Positions 9,090-16,335 of a stretch of DNA of 64,000 bases are shown here, one piece after another (within the stretch, counting starts at the first letter, position 1; the number at the start of each line of letters is the position of its first letter). A program made the position numbers and the translations under genes. The DNA comes from Weissella koreensis KCTC 3621 (GTDB lineage Bacteria > Bacillota > Bacilli > Lactobacillales > Lactobacillaceae), in assembly GCF_000277645.1 (NCBI RefSeq), contig NZ_AKGG01000014.1:62001-126000 (forward strand). The letters are read 5' to 3'. Below the pieces are notes generated by a model. The model was given only the letters and a program-made list of their open reading frames with translations, ran no database searches and was not told where the DNA came from.

Positions 9090-9241
9090 TAAAACATGTC
9101 CTCCTTAAATTCTTGTACCAACGCATCAGCTTCCGCCAATGTATATCGAATTCCATCCTGTAAAGCTAGTTTATATAAATCTCGCTTATAACCTGGAAAT
9201 GAACTCATATTTACTAACTCATTGCGTGTATATTTTCGCAT
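9089..9241 (-). CDS. Small conserved-position phage protein (50 aa) upstream of sheath
   Basis: I found this by reading the gap. ATG at 9241 follows a perfect AGGAGGT at seven bases, and the frame (MRKYTRNELVNMSSFPGYKR onward, ending KEDMF) closes at 9089-9091 with its TAA overlapping the sheath ATG. It occupies the position where PBSX-like phages often encode a short unnamed protein. No domain is recognised; it is mostly helical and mildly charged. The strong ribosome-binding site and tight coupling argue that it is real. Confidence 0.75.
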   Translation of the reverse strand: MRKYTRNELVNMSSFPGYKRDLYKLALQDGIRYTLAEADALVQEFKEDMF

Positions 9242-9250
9242 TAGTACCTC

Positions 9251-9682
9251 CTAATTTTTCATATTTGTATTAGTGCTCACTTCACCAGAAAAGTACGGAT
9301 CATCAAATTTTGCCATCCTTGCACGAACTGTAAAAGTCACATGTAAAATATCATCAATTGTATTTGATTCAAGTCTAGATACATGAAAGGCAGGCGATCC
9401 ATCTGCATTTATTAATGGATCAATCCCACTAATCAACGCTTCCTCCGTCTGCCTTAGTTCTCTTTTACGTTTTCCAGTTTCACTCTTAGGGAAATAAACA
9501 ACATCAAATAAAAAAGCGATCATCTGTTCTGATGAAGGCTTATAAGTGCTTTCTATATTTGTTTGATTAACTACAAAAGTACCGACCATATCACTGGCAT
9601 CGTCATGGAATTCATCTGATACCTTAGCATTTGGAATAATCTGCTTGATTGTAGTTGCTATCATTTCAGCGACTTCTAACAT
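9251..9682 (-). CDS. Tail terminator-like protein (XkdJ/DUF6838 type)
   Basis: 143 aa with the 'IIPNAKVSDEFHDD ... GTFVVNQTNIESTYKPSSEQMIAFLFDVVYFP' pattern of the phage tail-terminator family found between the HK97 gp10-like protein and the sheath. Such proteins cap the tail tube and join it to the head connector. The start overlaps the stop of the gp10-like gene (9682), giving translational coupling. Assignment rests on sequence feel and synteny. Confidence 0.75.
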   Translation of the reverse strand: MLEVAEMIATTIKQIIPNAKVSDEFHDDASDMVGTFVVNQTNIESTYKPSSEQMIAFLFDVVYFPKSETGKRKRELRQTEEALISGIDPLINADGSPAFHVSRLESNTIDDILHVTFTVRARMAKFDDPYFSGEVSTNTNMKN

Positions 9683-10122
9683 TAAAAATCCTCCAGCATG
9701 CTTGTTAATTGAGCCATTAACTTATCCGCTTCATCATCTAAATGTCGGGCTATTTCATCCATTGAATCTGTTAGCATAAACGCCCCATTCACCCACGGCT
9801 TAACTAATCTCTTACCCAACTCAGGAACGTATAACCCAACCTTTTGACGATGACCATATTCCACGAATGGTGCATATTCAATGTTATTAATAAGCATCAA
9901 ACTCGCACCATTTGAAGATTTTTTAACTTTCTCAACAGCCCAACCACGTTTTAAAGTCCCACCTTTAGTAGGTGTTGCCTTTTTAACAGTTGTTAATGAT
10001 TTATTACCAGCTCGTTGTAACGCTTCGACTGCTGTATCCAAGTTAACAATCTTTGATGATATTTTCTTAAAGTTATCAGCGTATTTTTCAAATTCAGAGT
10101 AATCAAAATTAGCACTACCCAT
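9682..10122 (-). CDS. HK97 gp10-like tail completion / minor capsid protein (XkdI-like)
   Basis: 146 aa. The segment 'VEALQRAGNKSLTTVKKATPTKGGTLKRGWAVEKV' followed by 'NNIEYAPFVEYGHRQ' is the signature of HK97 gp10 family proteins, where helical N-terminal sequence precedes a beta hairpin with a YA.fvEyG.r motif. It joins head connector and tail. It overlaps both neighbours by one base. Confidence 0.9.
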   Translation of the reverse strand: MGSANFDYSEFEKYADNFKKISSKIVNLDTAVEALQRAGNKSLTTVKKATPTKGGTLKRGWAVEKVKKSSNGASLMLINNIEYAPFVEYGHRQKVGLYVPELGKRLVKPWVNGAFMLTDSMDEIARHLDDEADKLMAQLTSMLEDF

Positions 10123-10511
10123 TAATCTACCTCGTCATAAACGACTTGAATTTCTTGATGAGTAGCATACGATTTATAACCATGAGATGCCCGACGATAA
10201 GTAATAGCATTCCCATTACTATCCCTAATCTTAATAATCGCCCCTGCTGGGATTGTAATGTTATTAGAGGTGTAAATGACTGCATCATATTGTTGCATTG
10301 GTTGTGCTTCATTTGCGGTTGATTTAAGACCACTCATAGAAACCTTAGCCGGAATATTAGAATACAATTCTACTAATTCACTTCGATTATCAAAACCAAC
10401 GTTTGTAGGTTTATCCACCTTTTTGAATACGCTAATCTTATCTCGATACATTGATTCAATCGAACTTTTAGCGTGCTTCATTGAGGAGGCAAGTCGTAAG
10501 GCATCCCCCAT
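10122..10511 (-). CDS. Head closure / head-tail adaptor protein (XkdH-like)
   Basis: 129 aa; a small beta-rich protein ('DKISVFKKVDKPTNVGFDNRSELVELYSNIPAKVS' region, then 'GAIIKIRDSNGNAITYRR') in the place of the PBSX XkdH or SPP1 gp16-type stopper. It would close the portal after packaging and dock the tail. The ATG at 10511 has AAGGTGG upstream and overlaps the connector gene by 34 bases. Confidence 0.75.
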   Translation of the reverse strand: MGDALRLASSMKHAKSSIESMYRDKISVFKKVDKPTNVGFDNRSELVELYSNIPAKVSMSGLKSTANEAQPMQQYDAVIYTSNNITIPAGAIIKIRDSNGNAITYRRASHGYKSYATHQEIQVVYDEVD

Positions 10512-10906
10512 GGTTTGTCCACCTTTCTATATCTACGTAATGTTTGCTTAAATCCAGATACGGACAAAAAGTCCGCTCCTGAAATTTTAGATACAGCAGT
10601 TTGACTTACCGCATAAGAAACGCTGGTATCTCCCTCAGTAATACTCGATACTGGTCCAGAGTTTCGTTCTTCATCAGGTAATAGAATTTTATTATCCTGA
10701 ATCCAACTAGTGATAACCATCAAAATATCCGGATATAGTTGCTCTGGAATATCCTCTGTAATCACATTCAAGTATGCAGAAACGTCAGTTAAAAGCTTCT
10801 TGATCAACATATCCAAGATAAGCTTATATTGATCATCAGTTTGACCATCATCAGCCTTTGGGTTCATAGATGTTACATTTTTAGTTAACTTTTCTACATC
10901 GATCAT
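10478..10906 (-). CDS. Head-tail connector protein (XkdG/YqbG-like position)
   Basis: The frame is open to 10981, but a start at ATG 10906 (MIDVEKLTKNVTSMNPKADD) follows AGTAGG and avoids a long overlap, giving 142 aa. The helical N-terminal half ('YKLILDMLIKKLLTDVSAYLN') and 'LYPDILMVITSWI' look like the gp6/gp15 adaptor family that binds under the portal. Assigned mostly from gene order: capsid, decoration protein, connector, closure protein. Confidence 0.7.
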   Translation of the reverse strand: MIDVEKLTKNVTSMNPKADDGQTDDQYKLILDMLIKKLLTDVSAYLNVITEDIPEQLYPDILMVITSWIQDNKILLPDEERNSGPVSSITEGDTSVSYAVSQTAVSKISGADFLSVSGFKQTLRRYRKVDKPWGMPYDLPPQ

Positions 10907-10913
10907 GTCTAAC

Positions 10914-11366
10914 CTACTTTGTTGCTTCGGCAACAGTAACAGCTGTTTTATCAGTAAATGATCCATCTTCCGACGTACCAATTACATTAACAGTTCCAAT
11001 TGCAATGGCTGTAATATTACCTTGATCATCAATAGTGGCAATCGCTTCATCTTCTGATGAATATGTGATGTTTTGATTGGTTGCATTTTCAGGAGCAACC
11101 TTACCAATTACTTGCTTAGTATCTCCAACTTTCATTGAAGCTGTCTTTTGAGACATCGTTACTCCAGTTACCGAAACATTGACTGGAGCTGCTGCATTAG
11201 TGGTAATATCAATCGAATTTGATTGAGCACCATTATCTCCAATAGTAGTAACTCCTGAATAAGTTGTTTCTGGTGAAAGTCCTGTGATGGTTACGTTTCC
11301 GTTCTCATCTGGTTCAAGATTAGAACCTAGAACTTTTCCAGTATTATCAGTAAATGTATATGACAT
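10914..11366 (-). CDS. Ig-like (Big_2) capsid-associated protein carrying part of an FN3-like domain
   Basis: 150 aa. Residues ~62-145 form a Big_2 bacterial Ig-like domain ('VSVTGVTMSQKTASMKVGDT' start, 'VAPENATNQNITYSSEDEAIATID', 'AIAIGTVNVIGTSEDG'). Residues 1-58 ('YTFTDNTGKVLGS ... TITGLSPETTYSGVTTIG') look like strands C-G of a fibronectin type III fold whose first strands are missing. Those strands can be read just upstream in another frame. Ig domains next to capsid genes usually decorate the head and bind sugars on hosts or mucus. The ATG at 11366 has a strong GAAGGAGGAC Shine-Dalgarno. Confidence 0.8.
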   Translation of the reverse strand: MSYTFTDNTGKVLGSNLEPDENGNVTITGLSPETTYSGVTTIGDNGAQSNSIDITTNAAAPVNVSVTGVTMSQKTASMKVGDTKQVIGKVAPENATNQNITYSSEDEAIATIDDQGNITAIAIGTVNVIGTSEDGSFTDKTAVTVAEATK

Positions 11367-11367
11367 T

Positions 11368-11433
11368 TTAGTCCTCCTTCACATTAATTATTGCCGTTGT
11401 ATCAGTAACAGAATCCAAGCTTATACTCGGCTT
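11368..11433 (-). other. Out-of-frame FN3-like coding remnant between capsid and Ig-like gene
   Basis: In the +1 frame relative to the capsid gene, 21 codons are open from 11433 to a TAA at 11368-11370: KPSISLDSVTDTTAIINVKE then D. This reads like strands A and B of an FN3 domain ('S.tl.svT.ttA.i.v'), and the Ig-like protein that starts two bases later supplies the remaining strands. The fragment is joined to the capsid frame if one copy of the 10-bp direct repeat (11424-11433 / 11446-11455) is removed. Confidence 0.6.
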
Positions 11434-11455
11434 ACTTTGTGCTACTACTCGGCTT
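11424..11455 (-). repeat. 10-bp direct repeat AAGCCGAGTA flanking a 12-bp spacer at the capsid C-terminus
   Basis: AAGCCGAGTA occurs at 11446-11455 (inside the capsid gene, codons for K-P-S) and again at 11424-11433 (covering the capsid stop). The period is 22 bp, which is not a multiple of three, so the second copy puts the following sequence out of frame. Confidence 0.85.
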
Positions 11456-12337
11456 TAAAGATACCGCAATTCCGTCTTTTTCTTGTTCCTTGACGAACAA
11501 ATCATGATATAAACGGTTTTGATAAAGATAACCATCACCTTGACCAACTTCTCCGGGAGCAAATAAGTAAATAGCATTTTCCTTAACGATAGCAATAACC
11601 GCTGGCTTAACCACAAATAAGAAATTAATTGCCTTAGCATCTGTTGCTGGCTTATAACCATCAGTGAAATCAAATCCATCAAAGAAACGTGATTCGTCCC
11701 AAACTTCAATCAGTTGAACACCATCAATAGATGTAATTCGAGATTCTAATGCAGTTTGTCCAATATTTTGATTGGTAATGTTGCGAGTGAATTCTTTTGA
11801 ACGTTCCAACATATCCATCACTTCGCTAGAAACAAATCCAACAATATTTTGTGAACCATACTTGCGAATAGGTAAGATTGAAGCCTTTAATCGTGAGTAA
11901 ACATTATCAACAGTTAAAGTTTCTTCAGTGCCGTGCTCTGCTTCAACCGCACTCTTCGCTAACTTAGCAAAACGATAGGCATCAATTTCCGGTTGAACAT
12001 TTTCTTCAACAAAGGTCTTCGTGATATTCGCTGTTGCCAAATCTTGATTCGTCTCATCAACATCTTGCTTATCAATATAGAACTCAATATCTCGGTCTTG
12101 CTCCATGGTATAGACCTTTTTATCATTCTTAGCGGTACCAACATTAAACCCTTTATTACGATTATGATCTTTTAAACCTGATGTCGAGATAGTAGTCAAA
12201 GTAAATGACTTTCCCCCATTAACCAAATTAACGTTTGGTGATCCTAAAATTCCTGTAATCAATCCTTGATTGATCTTTTGATCAAAGATGTTGTCATCTT
12301 TAGTAATGTAATTATAATTTTTGTTACGATCTGCCAT
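11432..12337 (-). CDS. Major capsid protein
   Basis: 301 aa, in the expected place between scaffold and decoration genes. Visible capsid features include the N-terminal arm ('DQKINQGLITGILGSPNVNLVNGGKSFTL'), 'RDIEFYIDKQDVDETNQDLA', 'FVEENVQPEIDAYRFAKLA' (the spine-helix area), 'FVSSEVMDMLERSKEFTRN' and 'NFLFVVKPAVIAIVKENAIYLFAP'. The protein ends KPSSSTK, just after a 10-bp direct repeat that may have truncated a longer C-terminal domain. This fold family is HK97-like. Abundant translation is expected. Confidence 0.9.
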   Translation of the reverse strand: MADRNKNYNYITKDDNIFDQKINQGLITGILGSPNVNLVNGGKSFTLTTISTSGLKDHNRNKGFNVGTAKNDKKVYTMEQDRDIEFYIDKQDVDETNQDLATANITKTFVEENVQPEIDAYRFAKLAKSAVEAEHGTEETLTVDNVYSRLKASILPIRKYGSQNIVGFVSSEVMDMLERSKEFTRNITNQNIGQTALESRITSIDGVQLIEVWDESRFFDGFDFTDGYKPATDAKAINFLFVVKPAVIAIVKENAIYLFAPGEVGQGDGYLYQNRLYHDLFVKEQEKDGIAVSLKPSSSTK

Positions 12338-12352
12338 TTTATAAATACCTTT

Positions 12353-12919
12353 CTATTTTTGTTCGATGATACCTAATGCCTCTGCCATAAGATCAGTTGC
12401 ACCTTTACCACCTTTACCGTCCGCTGGATTGCCACCCTTAGCGATAACTTCTCCTTCGAACAGATACGACTTAGTTTCTTGTAACCCTTCGATTTGCTCA
12501 TCTAATCCTGATAATTTACCATCTTCACCTAATGCCACTTGGTCCATATCTAACAAAGCCTTAATATCATTAACATCACGAGCCTTTGTATTCGCTAATG
12601 CTTCTGATACAGCGCTGTTGAGCTTTGTCTTTGATAAATCTGCTGCTAACGACTGAGTATCCTCATCATACTTTGCTTGAAGCTCTGTATACTTATTACT
12701 CAACTCTTCGTTATCTCCAGCCTGCTTCTTTAGGTCCTTCATATCTTTATCACGACTTTTCAGCTGTTCTTGTAAACCATCACGTTCAGCAACAACAGCA
12801 TCATAATCCGATTGAGAACCGGTTTTAGCAGTTTCAATATCTTGACCATTTGCATCCATGATCTGTTTAATAGTTTCATCATCAGTAATACCTAAGTTCT
12901 TCAAAAAATCACGTTTCAT
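12353..12919 (-). CDS. Phage scaffolding protein (GP20 family)
   Basis: 188 aa. A long coiled-coil (residues ~38-100, 'YDAVVAERDGLQEQLKSRDKDMKDLKKQ') followed by an Ala/Asp-rich helix and 'VIAKGGNPADGKGGKGATD' tail matches the GP20 scaffolding family. It directs capsid shell assembly and leaves before packaging. Encoded immediately before the capsid gene (15 bp gap). Confidence 0.9.
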   Translation of the reverse strand: MKRDFLKNLGITDDETIKQIMDANGQDIETAKTGSQSDYDAVVAERDGLQEQLKSRDKDMKDLKKQAGDNEELSNKYTELQAKYDEDTQSLAADLSKTKLNSAVSEALANTKARDVNDIKALLDMDQVALGEDGKLSGLDEQIEGLQETKSYLFEGEVIAKGGNPADGKGGKGATDLMAEALGIIEQK

Positions 12920-13005
12920 AACGTCCTCCTACGGTTTTTTACGCTAACCAAGCTAGATTTTAGTATGAAAAAAGAACCTTTTTACGACGTGTTCAGGTCA
13001 AGTGC

Positions 13006-13040
13006 AAAATAAAAGGCAGCTACAATTATGTAGTTGCCCT
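13006..13040 (-). terminator. Intrinsic terminator after the MuF/partner gene pair
   Basis: Minus-strand GGCAACTACA TAAT TGTAGCTGCC forms a 10-bp stem with one mismatch, followed by TTTTATTTT. It separates the portal-MuF-partner genes from scaffold and capsid. Confidence 0.8.
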
Positions 13041-13055
13041 AATAAACTATTTTAT

Positions 13056-13238
13056 TTAATAATCTTTATCACTACGCAATAAAGGCATAAATTCATTGTA
13101 ACTATCAATGGCTTTTTGTGGAGCCTTATCAGTTAATTCGTAATCAATAAAATTACCATACTCATTCTCATTAGGAAAAGTATCAATTTCAACATACCAG
13201 TCTTTATTTTCTAGAAAATATGGTCTTGATAATGCCAT
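13056..13238 (-). CDS. Unknown 60-aa acidic protein, candidate immunity partner of the MuF-zincin
   Basis: 60 aa, rich in Asp, Glu, Tyr and Phe ('DWYVEIDTFPNENEYGNFID'). The ATG overlaps the stop of the MuF protein by one base (TAATG), and the gene is closed by a strong terminator, so the two genes form one unit. I recognise no family. Small acidic proteins directly behind polymorphic toxin genes are often immunity proteins, so this is my working hypothesis; it could also be an ordinary accessory head protein. Confidence in the coding call is good, in the role low. Confidence 0.65.
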   Translation of the reverse strand: MALSRPYFLENKDWYVEIDTFPNENEYGNFIDYELTDKAPQKAIDSYNEFMPLLRSDKDY

Positions 13239-14896
13239 TACAATTCCCTCAATACTTTCTTGAATGCTTCAGTCAATGGATTTCCATCACTTAGTTTCAT
13301 TTCTGCATACATTTCTGCAAACCACTCACGTTTATTGTGCTTACCATATCCAGAAACAAACAGATCATTCAATTCTCTGCTCGTCATCCCAGTTTTCTTA
13401 GTAGCTTCATTATAAACCTTATCAAAAACGCCATCAATCCAATCATTACGATAAAATTTTGTATTAGGTAAATCTGGATTGTGTTTTTCAAACAAAACAT
13501 TATGCAACACATGCCCCATTTCATGAGTTGGTATATAATTCAATGCTTGATTTTTTGGAATGTTCATCAGCCAACCAGCATCAATGTCTCCTTCGATAGC
13601 CTTACGATGAAGGTTCTTACGACCAAATCTCTTATTATTATAATTGATTTCCATCTTTGGATAATTCTTACCCCACTCAGTAACAGCGTATGATGTCGAT
13701 ATATCATCTTCAAAACCAACCTTTAGACCATGTTTAGCCACATAATCACGAATATTAGGATCTTCATTAGCCAATCTACGAGTCCTATTGATAGTATCTT
13801 TATACAACTTAGCAGATGTTTTACCCTTAATATGGGATTTCATATCAACAAAGCCTTTACCAAAATCACGTTCAGTAAATAATCCAACCTTATCCGACCA
13901 TTGCTTGAAACTCATACCATCAATAATCTCACCTCTCCCAGTATCAGGATTGCGAGACCATCGCTTTTCATCTTTCACATCGCCATAATAAGGGACTGTT
14001 GTACAACGACAATTAGGGTGAATTAGTGGATAATCAACACCATCTTTTTTATTTTTAACATCATAAATTTTACCGTCTAATTTTGCGCATACATCACATG
14101 TATTAGATTCTAATGTCGCCAAATATTCATACTGTTCTACACCTGTTTCTTTGTATGAATCAAGAGTGGCTTGTTCGGCAATGTGTCCGTATTCAGTATT
14201 AATCAACCTATGTAAGTTAGTTTCTGAATAGTTTTTTATTACTGTGTTAACCTGCTTGGTAAGTTTGTCTACACCATATCCAAGCGCTGCACCTCTAGTC
14301 AAAGAATCAGACAACAGCTTAGGTAGAATACTTGTAGCGCTCTTCCAAATACGCTCACTGAAATTACTTCCTTGCCAATTCTGACTAATAATCTGTTTCA
14401 TTTGCCGTTCATTTATCCTAGCAAAATCAGAAACTACAGCATGCTTATCTTTTTGAATATGAAATATATTTCGGTAATACGTATTTTCGTAGTTACGCCC
14501 TAACCTATCCCCTAACTTATTAGAGGCTTGTTCTGCTTTATTTGCCATGACGTTTCTCAGTTGTGTTTCTAAGGCCGTCATGCGACTAACTCGGCTCTTA
14601 TAATATTCAGCATTTAATTCAGTGGTGTGCCCACCTTCTTTAGCCATTCGTTCCCATTCTTTAAGCGAGTATTTCCAATTACTTAATTCTTGGCCACGAA
14701 GCTCTTTTAATACCGAAGCCTTATCTAATTGCCCGTTAGTTCCATATCTATCAACAAATTCAGTTAAATAACTGCTCATTTCTTTCTGTGCTGATTTATA
14801 AAGGCGAGATAATTCTTTCTCCATCTCTTGTGAGTCAGAAATCGATTCCTTTTTAAGTTGCAAATATCGAAGCTTCCAATAATCACTATTCGCCAT
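13238..14896 (-). CDS. MuF (SPP1 gp7-like) minor head protein with C-terminal zincin-like metallopeptidase domain
   Basis: 552 aa from ATG 14896 (the frame stays open to 14908). Residues ~130-300 are the MuF/SPP1 gp7 domain, including CDVC at 267-270 and the HPNCRC motif at 293-298, which places the protein in the procapsid and lets it be ejected with DNA. Residues ~400-552 are extra. They contain HEMGH at 458-462 followed by 'EWFAEMYAE' (524-532), the HExxH...E pattern of zincin peptidases. Many temperate phages carry MuF proteins with variable C-terminal toxin domains, and this fits that group. Overlaps the portal gene by 11 bases and the 60-aa partner by one. The catalytic role is inferred from motif only. 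Confidence 0.85.
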   Translation of the reverse strand: MANSDYWKLRYLQLKKESISDSQEMEKELSRLYKSAQKEMSSYLTEFVDRYGTNGQLDKASVLKELRGQELSNWKYSLKEWERMAKEGGHTTELNAEYYKSRVSRMTALETQLRNVMANKAEQASNKLGDRLGRNYENTYYRNIFHIQKDKHAVVSDFARINERQMKQIISQNWQGSNFSERIWKSATSILPKLLSDSLTRGAALGYGVDKLTKQVNTVIKNYSETNLHRLINTEYGHIAEQATLDSYKETGVEQYEYLATLESNTCDVCAKLDGKIYDVKNKKDGVDYPLIHPNCRCTTVPYYGDVKDEKRWSRNPDTGRGEIIDGMSFKQWSDKVGLFTERDFGKGFVDMKSHIKGKTSAKLYKDTINRTRRLANEDPNIRDYVAKHGLKVGFEDDISTSYAVTEWGKNYPKMEINYNNKRFGRKNLHRKAIEGDIDAGWLMNIPKNQALNYIPTHEMGHVLHNVLFEKHNPDLPNTKFYRNDWIDGVFDKVYNEATKKTGMTSRELNDLFVSGYGKHNKREWFAEMYAEMKLSDGNPLTEAFKKVLREL

Positions 14897-16319
14897 CTTC
14901 TTCACCATCTACAGAGGAATTATCTGGTGTAAATTCATCTTCTATTTGATCATTTTCACGATCTTCCAATTCCGTCTGCCAATCATCCACAATTGGATTA
15001 GATTTAGCTACCGCTTCCTTAGATGAAATATCAGCTAACTTAGAAACAATATCTGCATCCTCTGAACGATTTTGAATTGCTGTTCTTGGCCATGTCACTT
15101 TAATTTCAGCGTCATCCCCTTTACCATTTAAAGCAGTATTCAAAATCATACGAATAAGAGTTTTGAGAGATGACAAGAATTCACTTTCTGTATCGAGAAC
15201 TTTCATCTCTAACGATCCATACATCATCTTCAACGCAACACCTGTTACCTGTGTACCCATAGCCATCTTATTTGGATCGTATCCTTGACCATGTTCATAA
15301 ATCTTATCTCTGGTTAAGTCTAATAATGTTTTCCTTGCCTCAACTGGAATAGATATTTCTAATTTATCAACTCCACCTTTGCCATCTTCATCTTCTTCAA
15401 CCTTAATAGCTTTATAGTCACGTAATTCAGACATGAATTCATCTAAATCAGTTCCACCATAATTAGTAAGAACCAAAAATACTTGTTGAATATCTTGAAC
15501 GTCATTAACAAATCCGTTAAATACTAAGTCGTAACTATCAATTAACCCTTTATATTGTTGTAAATCAGGAGTGGCGTCCGCATTATTTCTAAATTCAATA
15601 AACGGAATTCCATTGAATCCATGTTTCATAACGTTAGTTGGTTCGCCTACTATTGCTCCAATATTTTCATCAGCATAAGTAATACGATTATTTAATTGAA
15701 TTTGTTCATAATCTGCACCAGCTGGACGACAATAATATTGAACTTCTGTTTCTGTCCAATACTCGTCGTAAACAGTTTCTGCACCTTCTTCATTCAAACT
15801 AGTGTATGTTCTCCGTACACCCAGCAATTCATGATTAAGTGTATTCATATATATTGGAGTAACCTGGTCAACCGGCACTGGAGCCATCCTTAATTTTTTT
15901 GTACTTTGATCAAACCAAAGATGAAGCCATCCCCTACCGCCTAATGCAGCATCCTGAACCAATTGTTTAACGGTAGTTCCAAAATTATCTGGCAATAACT
16001 CTGTTAGCTTTTTATTTAAGCCTTCATCATCATCAATATCAAATGTTGGAATTGCACCTGCTAAATAATTCTTCTTTTGATTGACTAAAATGTGATGAAA
16101 ATTAGAACTCACTTGACTATTCCAGTTACGCAACGGTGTATCGTCATTCTTAGTTCCATAAGCGCTTTCCTCTAAGTTATTAGTAATATCATTCTTATTA
16201 TTGTAGTAGTCTGTACCTATCGAATATTTTCTATATATACTATCTTTCAACTGATTAGTTGATTTAATAACTAATTTAAAGGCTTTTAACTTTTGTTCTG
16301 GTGTCATTGGTAATTGCAT
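14886..16319 (-). CDS. Portal protein (SPP1 gp6-like)
   Basis: 477 aa. Motifs 'YSIGTDYYNNKNDI' near the N-terminus, 'ILVNQKKNYLAGAIPTFD', 'GRGWLHLWFDQSTKKLRMAPVPVDQVTPIY' and 'KHGFNGIPFIEFRNNADATPDLQ' are typical of the SPP1 gp6/Phage_portal_2 family. Twelve copies form the DNA entry vertex, contacted by terminase outside and connectors inside. Acidic C-terminal tail. ATG at 16319 has AAGGAG nine bases upstream. Confidence 0.95.
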   Translation of the reverse strand: MQLPMTPEQKLKAFKLVIKSTNQLKDSIYRKYSIGTDYYNNKNDITNNLEESAYGTKNDDTPLRNWNSQVSSNFHHILVNQKKNYLAGAIPTFDIDDDEGLNKKLTELLPDNFGTTVKQLVQDAALGGRGWLHLWFDQSTKKLRMAPVPVDQVTPIYMNTLNHELLGVRRTYTSLNEEGAETVYDEYWTETEVQYYCRPAGADYEQIQLNNRITYADENIGAIVGEPTNVMKHGFNGIPFIEFRNNADATPDLQQYKGLIDSYDLVFNGFVNDVQDIQQVFLVLTNYGGTDLDEFMSELRDYKAIKVEEDEDGKGGVDKLEISIPVEARKTLLDLTRDKIYEHGQGYDPNKMAMGTQVTGVALKMMYGSLEMKVLDTESEFLSSLKTLIRMILNTALNGKGDDAEIKVTWPRTAIQNRSEDADIVSKLADISSKEAVAKSNPIVDDWQTELEDRENDQIEDEFTPDNSSVDGEEDGE

Positions 16320-16335
16320 TTAACGATCTCCTTTC

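Noticed and set aside
11366..11455. Programmed +1 frameshift joining the capsid to the Ig-like protein
   Set aside because: The +1 frame stops at 11368 before the Ig-like frame, which is a further shift away, and AAG TAA is not a good slip site. The direct repeat explains the frame change better.
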